From positions 1 through 48,439 of the forward strand of contig CAAFPB010000186.1 in assembly GCA_900764725.1 (NCBI GenBank): a DNA stretch of 48,439 bases, read 5' to 3'. A program made the position numbers and the translations under genes. This document shows positions 40,868-48,439 of the stretch, piece by piece. This DNA is from an uncultured Catenibacterium sp. (lineage in GTDB: Bacteria > Bacillota_I > Bacilli_A > Erysipelotrichales > Coprobacillaceae). The notes beneath the pieces are model-generated. The model was not told the DNA's origin. It saw nothing but the letters and a program-made list of their open reading frames with translations, and made no database searches. How positions within the stretch are numbered: the stretch's first letter is position 1; each line of letters opens with the position of its first letter.

Positions 40868-42925
40868 CTATTTGAATTCTTCTATATACTTTCTCAAGAA
40901 TGGAACTACTGTATATCCTCTATTTCTAATAAAGTCCACTGCTAATTGATCAAAGAGAAAATTCTTAAATACTTCATCAAAATCTCCTTCTAACATCATA
41001 ATTTTTCGAATATGACAAGAATTGATGAGAGTAAACTTCATGGAATCCTTCTTACCAACATAATAGTATAGTTTCTTAGGCTCTTCTTCATCCTTCAAAA
41101 TATAAATATGCTGGAATACATTGACTACATCACTCTTGAGACATGGATTTAATACTATTTTAAAAGTATTTCTACAATGCCCTACAAACTCTTTTCCTAA
41201 AGAAGTAGCTAAATTAATAAGCGGTGCATCACCTGCTTTAGTTGCTTTTCTAACTACTTCTTGGTATTGATAAGTATCTTTATTCAAACTTTTTAATACA
41301 TCCTCTACTTCTTCTTTATACTTTGGTTGTGATTGCATAAATGATTCCAATAAACGAACTAATTCACCCTTCGAGATTTCTTTTTCCTTCTTATATGCGT
41401 CTAGTCTAAAGTAAAGTTCATCTAAGTCTGGCATAACTTTCATTAAACTGTCACTAATCAAAGCTTGATAGCCTTGAGTAGAAATCAACATTTCTGGTGT
41501 ATAGACTGCATCGGTATTATTCTTAAAAATAGAATCATAGCTTTGATATACTTCCAAGGAATCATCCTCAACCTTATAGAATTCCATGCTGCCATCAGGA
41601 AATACTGTCAATACCAAGTATATCCTTTCTTTCTTCCTAGTCTCCTTATTATAGACTAAATCCTGCATTACATATTCTACTGTTTTATCCCATTTCCATT
41701 GATACGTAGATAAGCACTTATTCGCAACATCCATCTTTACTATAAGCTCAGTCAAAATCTTATCAACCACATTTTCATTAATATCAATTTCACTACTCTT
41801 AGTAATACAATTTTCATAAGTAAAATGCTGAGTATTCAAATCGTTTGTATGTTGATCAGATAAATTTTCTTTCTTATAGTAATCTTGATCATGAATCAAA
41901 ACTACATTAAACAGTTTATCCTGACTAAAACTTACATTTTCAATACCCCTCTCTCTTAATTTAGAAACCATCATTGCAACCATCTTTTTTGATAATACAT
42001 CTTCAACACGATCTATCACATTGATTCCTAAATCATTAAATAGATTTTCTCTATGCTCTATAGAAATAGTATTTGAATATTTCTTTAAGATATCATCGTC
42101 TTTCAGTTCTAAAGGAGTGAATTGAACATAATCCTTTAGTTTATTATCAACATCTTTAAAGAATTGATACAACATTCCTTTCTTTGAGTTTTCAAAAGCT
42201 TGTAAGTCTTTTATATCCAAATCCAGTGCAATGTATTTATTCTTTCTTCCATATATCCCCCTTAACACATAACATTGATCCTCACTTCTGTATGAATCAA
42301 CCTCGCGAAATATATAACCTTCTCCAGACTTGTAATATCGAGGTAGTTTACGAATCTTTTTTAATACTTTTTCATTATTCGCATAACTCTTCAACAATTT
42401 AGACAACAGATTATAGGATTCCCCATTGATATTCACAACACATTCTTGTTTACTTGAATCTAAATCATTGATAGTCACACTATATGCTGTTATAACATCT
42501 TCTTTAAAAGAATTCTGATTAAAATAGAAACATCTACCTAAGGTATTATTAAACTTCTCAGATAGGTCTATATTTGGAAACGTATTGATAAGTAATTGAC
42601 ATAAATCACCTGGACTCATACTTGTATGATTACTTAAATCTATTTCTTCCACAAATACTCCTTGGCCAAAGCTACTTATATGTGATTGAAACTCTTCTAA
42701 ACGTACAGTTCCTTTTTCAACTAGAATATATGCAATTCCACCTGATTTATAAAATACAGATATAGCTGGAGAGATTTTATCTCCAATCTTATCTATACTT
42801 GATTTTCTTACAATACGTTCTTTCTCGTCATCTCCTTTGTGTTCTTGGTAAATCTTATATATATCATAATCACGAATAATATTATTGTAGTGAAGATCTA
42901 ATTTCACTTTGTTTGTCTTAATCAT
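40868..42925 (-). CDS. Unassigned 685-residue protein partnering the helicase-nuclease; possible MID/PIWI-like
   Basis: 685 residues from ATG 42925 (MIKTNKVKLDLHYNN), nine bases after GGAGG; ATG 42931 is too close. No signal peptide or membrane span. The N-terminal third is beta-rich (ISPAISVFYKSGGIAYILVEKGTV). Around 215-225 is RGIYGRKNKYIALDLDIKD. Around 330-400 comes NVVLIHDQDYYKKENL, then LNTQHFTYENC and VVDKILTELIVKMDV. That order (a hydrophobic strand, a YY/K motif, a Gln-His segment, then an L-x-x-K helix) recalls the MID part of PIWI/Argonaute-type proteins. The RNase H-like acidic residues that should follow are not evident. Its gene overlaps the helicase gene by 8-14 bp. pPIWI_RE systems pair such a protein with a helicase and nuclease, but this family assignment is only a hypothesis. 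Confidence 0.45.
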   Translation of the reverse strand: MIKTNKVKLDLHYNNIIRDYDIYKIYQEHKGDDEKERIVRKSSIDKIGDKISPAISVFYKSGGIAYILVEKGTVRLEEFQSHISSFGQGVFVEEIDLSNHTSMSPGDLCQLLINTFPNIDLSEKFNNTLGRCFYFNQNSFKEDVITAYSVTINDLDSSKQECVVNINGESYNLLSKLLKSYANNEKVLKKIRKLPRYYKSGEGYIFREVDSYRSEDQCYVLRGIYGRKNKYIALDLDIKDLQAFENSKKGMLYQFFKDVDNKLKDYVQFTPLELKDDDILKKYSNTISIEHRENLFNDLGINVIDRVEDVLSKKMVAMMVSKLRERGIENVSFSQDKLFNVVLIHDQDYYKKENLSDQHTNDLNTQHFTYENCITKSSEIDINENVVDKILTELIVKMDVANKCLSTYQWKWDKTVEYVMQDLVYNKETRKKERIYLVLTVFPDGSMEFYKVEDDSLEVYQSYDSIFKNNTDAVYTPEMLISTQGYQALISDSLMKVMPDLDELYFRLDAYKKEKEISKGELVRLLESFMQSQPKYKEEVEDVLKSLNKDTYQYQEVVRKATKAGDAPLINLATSLGKEFVGHCRNTFKIVLNPCLKSDVVNVFQHIYILKDEEEPKKLYYYVGKKDSMKFTLINSCHIRKIMMLEGDFDEVFKNFLFDQLAVDFIRNRGYTVVPFLRKYIEEFK

Positions 42926-45900
42926 TTTCATATTCCTCCAAACACATTCTTATTTTATTGATTGCTTCAGGATTAGCATGAAATCCATCGTTTTCTAATA
43001 AAGCTGGAATTTCAATAATTCTATTAGATTCTATGATTTTATCCATTTCATTCTCATCGAAAATATTAATGACAATGGCCTTTTTTCCCTCTACTTCATC
43101 TAGCTTATTTAGAATCTTATTAGTGATTGTGTTTGCACCATAAGATGAATATCTCCAATGTTTGAAATCGATATAAACCTTTCCATGTTTAAAATCAAAA
43201 CATTCAAATTCTTCTATACTAAGTTCCTCTAAATCAATACCTAATTCCTTCTTAATTACAAAACGACCCACAAATTCACCAAGTCTTCCTTTATAAATAT
43301 TTTGATAAAGTACTGGTGAGAGTATATAATCGTTTTCTTCAAAGCTAGTTGCATAACCATGTTTAATAAATTCTTCTTTTAAACCAGGATAATTCAGCAT
43401 TTTAGAAAGACGCGCATTTTCTTCGCTTACTTCATGCACATTACTAGCTAGCCAATCTTGCTTGTGTTTACTATTTTGAATTCGTGATATTACTTCTTCC
43501 TTTGTCTGATTGAAGAAAACATCTGTATATTCAAAGTCATACATCCCCATGAAATAGTATTTATTAAGAGGTGCATCTGAATGAATATAGTATTCTCTCA
43601 CAATATCATTATCCAAGTTAGAGCTTGTAGGACATTGAAGACATGTTTCACCTAATTCCTTATAGAGTTCTATTTGTTTCTCTGTCCAATCTCCTGATAA
43701 GAACTCATAGATATGAAACTTACCAACACTAGAAATACGACTTGCTTCATTCTCCACATAATCATATGTAGGGACACTTTCTTGTCTTTCTTTTGCATAT
43801 TCAGCAAGTTTCATTGTTTCTGGAGAAAGAATTTCATTCTCTAATATTGTCGTATCAAAATTATCCACAATATCTCTTGTCACTAATATATGAATCATCT
43901 TATTCTTATTAAATGATCGAGACAAACGTCCTATAGCTTGGATGATTTGTTTTGTCTTAAAGAGACGAATACTCCTACATCCTCTAAGTTCCTGTGTAGA
44001 ACCTCTAAGTTTTGGTTCCTTTAGTTTCTGATAAGCTGCACCAATACATTTATTTAAAGTATGATGTGTGATTTCATTGTTTTCATAGAGATTTTCTAAT
44101 TCAATAAGAAAATGGAGCAGATTCTCTTCTTCAAATCCAGATTCTGTATCCATCAGATTTGTAACTACATTAGTGATATCACCTAAATAAATTCCATCAA
44201 AATCCTTTTTCTTGTTTCTCCCATCTTCTTCATTTGCGAAATCAGTGAGATTTATTGTATCTAATCCATCTGGTAACTCATATGCCATATTTTGTCCAGC
44301 ACCAATAGTTGCATATGCAGAAATCACAAAGATTTTCTCTCCTTTAGATAAACGCTCCAATATGCTCTTCTTATCTTCATCAAAAGATAAACCACTCTTT
44401 AACACTTCAACACTTACATCATTCTTACCAAAACTACATTCCTTATTCACTATACCAAACAAATCATCAAGCACACTCTTTCTAAACTGTCCCTGATCTT
44501 TTGGTAGTGCATTATTTAAACATAAGAACGATTTAATATCAGCATGTAGAATAAAGTATCTATAAGCTTGTGCTATTCTTAAATATCTTTGTATTTGATA
44601 TTTATCCTTAATACCTTCCTTAATAAATGCTTTTGTTGCTTTTGCTTGAATCTTAGGATCTTCAAATACCAATTGAATCATATCTTTTGCACTTGTATCA
44701 GTACAATTGATTACTTCTGCAATCTTTACTTTGATTTCTCCAGAATCATATTTGTTATTTAATAAAGAATATGTCTCTGCTATTCTTTGACGATCCTCTT
44801 CTTCAAGAACATGAAAGTCATCTCCTAAATTCTCTTTTAGATATCTTAATGAATAATTAGACAAAACTGAATCAATATTACATGTAGCGCTCAAGCCAAT
44901 AACAGTTGCCTTTTTCGCAAGCATCATCAATACATACTCTGCACTCTTATACAAATTAATATAACTAAAAGATGTATTAAAGCTATTATCTTTACTGTTA
45001 GTGAACTCAAAAGAACGAATACCACGATTATAATAACCATTTGTTTTCTTAAAACGATTATCTGTTTTATCCACCTTTATAGCTGGTTGAATATTAATAT
45101 CATTATCAAAATATAATATATCTGACTTAGGTAACTTAAACGTATTATAAATAGAATGAATCGCTTCTTCATCTGTAATATAGTCTTCTTCATTAGCTTC
45201 TGAATTATGCTTATCTTTCAGATCTGAAGCTAATTTAATAATATATCGCTTTGTGGAGACCAAATAACCACTCATATCTCGAATAACAGAAAATAAACTA
45301 TAAGCATCATTTAGTTTACAAGGCAAATCATGTCGACTATTTTTAATTTCAATTGTCATTTGATTATAGTTTTTATCATAATAAACATATGCATTCCTCC
45401 TAGACTTATCTTCAAAGTTTGCATGGAATGTTGAATCACTCATCAAGAAATTACGACTCTTAATCTCAGAGCAGAAATAAGGAAGCTCATCATGACAATT
45501 CAATCTAATTTCTAAAGCTCTCTTTCTAATTTGATCAAACTGTTTATCTCCTTCAGGTACTAGGTCCTGTAATCTTTTAGGTGCAATATCTTTCCAATTA
45601 ATAAATGGATCAGTCATACGATGAACCATAGGAATCAATTCTACTGTTGATCTTAAACTACTCTCTATAATAATATTATTGATTTCATTTTTGGTTGCAT
45701 CTACTTCATCAATAAAAAGAATACTATTATCAATTATATTTGATTCTGAGAATCTATACTTCTTCACATAAATAGGATCTATGGAAGTAAAGAATCGTTT
45801 AACAGACATACAAATGATTTTGTAGTCCTCTACAAACATCGCAGGATATAAATTTCTCAACCAACTATACTTAGACTTGATGATTCTTTTTCTTTCGTCT

Positions 45901-46394
45901 TTACTGAATTTCTTAAAGTTAGGAGTCAGTAATTTCTTTCTTATATCTTTTCTAAAGGCTGAATCTGCATTTAATAGCTTATCTTGAGCCACTCTAAATA
46001 AATCCGCAGCGAGTGGTGCTTTATCCGAATGTTTTTGAATATACTCAGATTGATATTGATAAGATTTAAGACAGTTCTTAAGGTTCTTATAAGAATCCAT
46101 CTTCTTATATTCATCAGGAATGATAGTTTCATCAAAATGGTGCAGAATATTATCTATAATGCTTTCTACACGTATTACTTGAGATTTGTAATCATCCCCC
46201 AATGCCTTTTCTAAATCTTTCATTGGTAAGTTGTTGAGATTATTAGTGATGAATATAAAGTGTTGATTAAATGTTTTATAGTTATTCTTCATCAACTGTA
46301 CTGCACTATAGGACTTTGCAGAACCTGTTGGAGTATTCACAAAATACAATCCATTATTTCTTTGATCTAATATTTTGTCTAAAAGTTCTTTCAT
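42918..46394 (-). CDS. SF2/DinG-like helicase fused to a PD-(D/E)xK nuclease
   Basis: 1,158 residues from ATG 46394 (MKELLDKILDQRNNG), six bases after GAGGTG; ATG 46424 has no RBS. Helicase motifs: Walker A NTPTGSAKSYS (about 20-30; GSAKS replaces GSGKT), DEAD-box-like ILFIDEVDA (about 222), SAT motif VIGLSATC (about 500), KIFVISAYATIGAGQNM (about 685) and motif VI QAIGRLSRSF (about 822). The last 130 residues hold a restriction-endonuclease fold: GEFVGRFVIKKEL (Glu), FECFDFKHGKVYIDFKHW (Asp and D-x-K), and KKAIVINIF. It can probably open DNA or an RNA-DNA hybrid and cut it. It is upstream of and overlapping the unassigned protein gene, and divergent from a WYL regulator. Confidence 0.8.
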   Translation of the reverse strand: MKELLDKILDQRNNGLYFVNTPTGSAKSYSAVQLMKNNYKTFNQHFIFITNNLNNLPMKDLEKALGDDYKSQVIRVESIIDNILHHFDETIIPDEYKKMDSYKNLKNCLKSYQYQSEYIQKHSDKAPLAADLFRVAQDKLLNADSAFRKDIRKKLLTPNFKKFSKDERKRIIKSKYSWLRNLYPAMFVEDYKIICMSVKRFFTSIDPIYVKKYRFSESNIIDNSILFIDEVDATKNEINNIIIESSLRSTVELIPMVHRMTDPFINWKDIAPKRLQDLVPEGDKQFDQIRKRALEIRLNCHDELPYFCSEIKSRNFLMSDSTFHANFEDKSRRNAYVYYDKNYNQMTIEIKNSRHDLPCKLNDAYSLFSVIRDMSGYLVSTKRYIIKLASDLKDKHNSEANEEDYITDEEAIHSIYNTFKLPKSDILYFDNDINIQPAIKVDKTDNRFKKTNGYYNRGIRSFEFTNSKDNSFNTSFSYINLYKSAEYVLMMLAKKATVIGLSATCNIDSVLSNYSLRYLKENLGDDFHVLEEEDRQRIAETYSLLNNKYDSGEIKVKIAEVINCTDTSAKDMIQLVFEDPKIQAKATKAFIKEGIKDKYQIQRYLRIAQAYRYFILHADIKSFLCLNNALPKDQGQFRKSVLDDLFGIVNKECSFGKNDVSVEVLKSGLSFDEDKKSILERLSKGEKIFVISAYATIGAGQNMAYELPDGLDTINLTDFANEEDGRNKKKDFDGIYLGDITNVVTNLMDTESGFEEENLLHFLIELENLYENNEITHHTLNKCIGAAYQKLKEPKLRGSTQELRGCRSIRLFKTKQIIQAIGRLSRSFNKNKMIHILVTRDIVDNFDTTILENEILSPETMKLAEYAKERQESVPTYDYVENEASRISSVGKFHIYEFLSGDWTEKQIELYKELGETCLQCPTSSNLDNDIVREYYIHSDAPLNKYYFMGMYDFEYTDVFFNQTKEEVISRIQNSKHKQDWLASNVHEVSEENARLSKMLNYPGLKEEFIKHGYATSFEENDYILSPVLYQNIYKGRLGEFVGRFVIKKELGIDLEELSIEEFECFDFKHGKVYIDFKHWRYSSYGANTITNKILNKLDEVEGKKAIVINIFDENEMDKIIESNRIIEIPALLENDGFHANPEAINKIRMCLEEYEND

Positions 46395-46482
46395 TTCTAT
46401 CACCTCAAATTTATTGTAAACCATTACATTTTATGAGGATATGAGTTTTTTATATTTTTTTCAGCCCGTATTTTTGTTGTAT

Positions 46483-46511
46483 TTATCAGATAAAATTATT
46501 AAAGTATACTT
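46483..46511 (+). promoter_or_regulatory. Promoter with palindromes ahead of the WYL regulator
   Basis: TTATCA (46483-46488), 16 bases, TATACT (46505-46510). The -35 lies in a perfect palindrome TTATCAGATAA (46483-46493) and the -10 in another, AAGTATACTT (46502-46511). They are one to two helical turns apart, so this could be the self-regulating operator of the divergent pair. Confidence 0.5.
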
Positions 46512-46555
46512 ATATAACACCCACAAATAATGTGTACTTAGGAGGAAACAGAAAA

Positions 46556-47572
46556 ATGGAAAATATTGAAGTGACATTTTACCTTGATCCAGTGGCTCAT
46601 AAAAATCTACAAAAAGATTTAAAATTATTTCAAATGAAGCCAAAAGAATCTGTTTTGATAAAAAGGATTATTGTGAATCATCATTCAAAATACAATCAAA
46701 AAATAAAAGAGTTGCATGATACAATCAAAGATTCATTTAAAGATCAGGCAAGTGAGCCATTAGTTGAAGATGCTGTTTGGCATATCACTAGATATATTAG
46801 TGAGAACTCTATTGATAAATCTATTAGTACAAAGGGAAAACGTATCAAAGATAAAATACACCTCAGGGTTAATAATAACGAAAGTCTATTAGAAAACATT
46901 CTGGAAGAATGTCCTTCTAGTATTTCTAAATCTGAATTCATAGCAAATATTATCTATTCTTACTTAGATAATCCTCAATACGAAAGAGAGAGAATAGTAT
47001 TTAAAGAGGAATTAAAGAAATTAGAAACTGCCATAAAAAATAATCAAGCTATAAAAATAAAATCTAAATATGATCGAAGTCATAATAATAATTTCCAAAT
47101 CATTTATCCAAAAGAAGTTTGTTTTTCTAATGAAGAACTTTTTAATTATTTACTATACAAAAAAGTAATTAAAGGAAAAGAATATGCTAGATCGATCCAC
47201 TTATACAACATTGATACCATATTTTTACTTCCAGAAAATTGCACATTCAGTGAAGAGATACTGAATCGCTTTAAGCGAATGAAACGTAACGGTGTCCAAT
47301 TCACTATTAATCATAATACTGAATTTAAGATTCAATTTACTGAGGATGGACTAAAGCGTTACAATAATTTGAATTATCTTGAGAAACCTGTCGCATTAGA
47401 TAAAAGTGATGAAGAAACAAGAATCTTCTATTTTGATTGTTCTGATATGCAATTTAAGAACTACTTTGCAAATTTCTATGATGAGATGGAAGTATTAGAG
47501 CCTAAAGAGATGAGAGAACACCTATTAAGATTAGGTCAACGTATGGTGGATAAGTATTCAAAAGATATCTAA
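46556..47572 (+). CDS. Double ribbon-helix-helix WYL-domain regulator
   Basis: 338 residues from ATG 46556 (MENIEVTFYLDPVAH), nine bases after GGAGGAAAC. Two N-terminal segments look like ribbon-helix-helix motifs: IEVTFYLDPVAHKNLQKDLKLF (3-50) and HLRVNNNESLLENILEECPSSISKSEFIANIIYSYL (about 103-140). The C-terminal half (about 165-338) has the WYL plan: KIKSKYDRSHNNNFQIIYPKEVCF, ARSIHLYNIDTIFLLPENC, then FYFDCSDMQFKNYFANFYDEMEVLEPKEMREHLLRLG. WYL proteins sense nucleic acids or nucleotides and repress defence operons (BrxR, CapW and Cas-linked cases). Divergent placement suggests it controls the helicase-nuclease operon. The Trp-Tyr-Leu trio itself is not clearly conserved. Confidence 0.75.
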   Translation: MENIEVTFYLDPVAHKNLQKDLKLFQMKPKESVLIKRIIVNHHSKYNQKIKELHDTIKDSFKDQASEPLVEDAVWHITRYISENSIDKSISTKGKRIKDKIHLRVNNNESLLENILEECPSSISKSEFIANIIYSYLDNPQYERERIVFKEELKKLETAIKNNQAIKIKSKYDRSHNNNFQIIYPKEVCFSNEELFNYLLYKKVIKGKEYARSIHLYNIDTIFLLPENCTFSEEILNRFKRMKRNGVQFTINHNTEFKIQFTEDGLKRYNNLNYLEKPVALDKSDEETRIFYFDCSDMQFKNYFANFYDEMEVLEPKEMREHLLRLGQRMVDKYSKDI

Positions 47573-47577
47573 TTTAT

Positions 47578-47604
47578 AAGAATGCAGGAACAACCTGCAT
47601 TCTT
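47578..47604. terminator. Bidirectional terminator between WYL and NYN genes
   Basis: Perfect 11-bp stem AAGAATGCAGG / CCTGCATTCTT with AACAA loop, followed by ATTTTG. Confidence 0.85.
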
Positions 47605-47615
47605 ATTTTGACCTC

Positions 47616-48344
47616 TTATGTGATTTTATAAAACTTTTCTGTTCCTTTCGTTTCAACTAATTTACATTGAGATTCAATTTTATCAATTGTTATTTTCAAT
47701 TCAGTTTTATTGAGTTTCTTTACTGTCCTTAAATAACATTTTATTCTTGATTCAGCAATTACATCATTTCCATTATTAAACTCTATTAGCTTTTTCACTT
47801 CATTATCTACTGGTGCCCTTACAGGTTCTGTTTTAGTAGCATCAGGATTAGTCATTGGTTTAACTAACAAGAAATCTGTTTGTCGTTTTCGCAACTCTTT
47901 GCAACTCAATGACGGTTCTCTTAGTATGATTGGATACCCATGTTTCATTAAATCTATCACCATCTCATAATAATCAATATCATTAGATATCAGTGTAATT
48001 TTCTCTGGATAGTATCTACCAAAGATATACCCAATATACATTGAAATTCTATTATCCACAAAGTTAGTTCCTGAATGTTTAGTCTCTATGATATTGATAT
48101 CATACCCTTCCATCATATTCGTATATTCTTGTGCTATTTTTGTACTTTGAAGGCCACAGAATAAGTAATAGATATACTCTTTATGTAATAAATCTGTTGG
48201 AATACATTGATAGTTTTCAAAATCAACAATCACTATATTCTTATAATCCAATGTTTTTTCTATTACTTCCGATTGTCTATATGAGCTATTACCTTGTTCA
48301 TATAATGAGTCTATAAGTTCATTAACTTTTTCTTGTTGAATCAT
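47616..48344 (-). CDS. NYN/PIN-like nuclease-domain protein
   Basis: 242 residues from ATG 48344 (MIQQEKVNELIDSLY), with AAGGA 11 bases upstream; ATG 48356 directly abuts the RBS. A NYN/PIN-like domain spans about 33-145: KNIVIVDFENYQCIP holds the first Asp, TNFVDNRISMYIGYIFG the second, and TLISNDIDYYEMV the third and fourth acidic positions. VIDLMKHGYPIILREPS completes the fold. The C-terminus (about 180-242: VKKLIEFNNGNDVIAESRIKCYL, LNKTELKITIDKIE) looks like a small winged-helix domain. Such proteins cut RNA. Its start lies inside the end of a further upstream gene, so it is in an operon with it. Its nearness to the WYL and helicase genes suggests part of the same system. Confidence 0.75.
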   Translation of the reverse strand: MIQQEKVNELIDSLYEQGNSSYRQSEVIEKTLDYKNIVIVDFENYQCIPTDLLHKEYIYYLFCGLQSTKIAQEYTNMMEGYDINIIETKHSGTNFVDNRISMYIGYIFGRYYPEKITLISNDIDYYEMVIDLMKHGYPIILREPSLSCKELRKRQTDFLLVKPMTNPDATKTEPVRAPVDNEVKKLIEFNNGNDVIAESRIKCYLRTVKKLNKTELKITIDKIESQCKLVETKGTEKFYKIT

Positions 48345-48439
48345 TGTAATCACCATCCTTTATAATCATTTTATTACTTTTTCTAAAATAATGTTTAGAC
48401 TCAGATTCTGACAATGCCCAATAATAGGCGTTAAAATAA
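48322..48439 (-). CDS. 3' end of a gene running off the window edge
   Basis: The minus strand is open from the window end to a TAA at 48322, reading YFNAYYWALSESESKHYFRKS then NKMIIKDGDYNDSTRKS, about 39 residues. It overlaps the NYN-like gene start by 23 bp in another frame, typical of a coupled operon. The piece is too short to name. It would be the first-known neighbour of the NYN gene and maybe another part of the same defence operon. Confidence 0.5.
   Translation of the reverse strand, partial: YFNAYYWALSESESKHYFRKSNKMIIKDGDYNDSTRKS

Overview
The window is AT-rich DNA from a low-GC Firmicute. The best guess is class Erysipelotrichia (a gut Catenibacterium/Coprobacillus-type relative). 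That guess rests on codon usage, strong GGAGG ribosome sites, the density of PTS, MurR/RpiR and GH1 genes, sigma-54 with a LevR-type activator, and the PL8 and arylsulfotransferase genes. TGA is used as a normal stop. No rRNA, tRNA or CRISPR was seen, and no intergenic gap exceeds 300 bp.

Layout. (1) 0-11.5 kb, mostly housekeeping and accessory metabolism: a ParE-like toxin-antitoxin pair, a nitroreductase, a membrane protein, an arylsulfotransferase, a frameshifted RelB-like antitoxin relic, an Ogt-family protein whose catalytic Cys is Ser, a TIM44-like secreted protein, a three-gene polar amino-acid ABC transporter, a MATE exporter, an RpiR regulator, a UPF0303 protein and a HAD phosphatase. 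(2) 11.5-13.9 kb: a two-gene cassette (coiled-coil plus HIRAN) framed by an exact 18-bp direct repeat, abutting a decayed zinc-finger/HTH/SocA (Panacea) antitoxin. (3) 13.9-24.8 kb: a self-contained sigma-54 sugar regulon. PfkB fructokinase, mannose-family PTS EIIA-B-C-D, a six-hairpin glycosidase and a GH172 alpha-fructofuranosidase-like enzyme are followed by their own LevR activator and rpoN. Three -24/-12 promoters lie in the first part. (4) 24.8-27.1 kb: an AAA ATPase interrupted by an in-frame stop plus an Abi_2/HEPN protein, a damaged abortive-infection-like module. (5) 27.2-39.1 kb: a beta-glucoside unit (RpiR, GH1, PTS EIIC), a 1,871-residue surface PL8 lyase with discoidin and FIVAR repeats, and a LacI regulator with a second GH1. 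(6) 39.2-48.4 kb: a TPR-like protein, a shrunken DUF4143-type ATPase, then the most interesting part. That is a helicase-nuclease fusion (1,158 aa) overlapping a 687-aa protein of unknown family, divergent from a double-RHH WYL regulator and followed by a NYN/PIN-like nuclease and the tail of one more gene.

How it works together. Region 3 looks like import of a fructose-containing oligosaccharide with intracellular cleavage and fructose phosphorylation, switched on by LevR and the locally encoded sigma-54. Region 6 looks like a nucleic-acid-targeting defence system under WYL control. Its helicase-REase plus partner arrangement recalls pPIWI_RE systems, but the partner's identity is unproven. 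Several toxin, antitoxin and defence genes here are broken, which points to turnover of defence genes.
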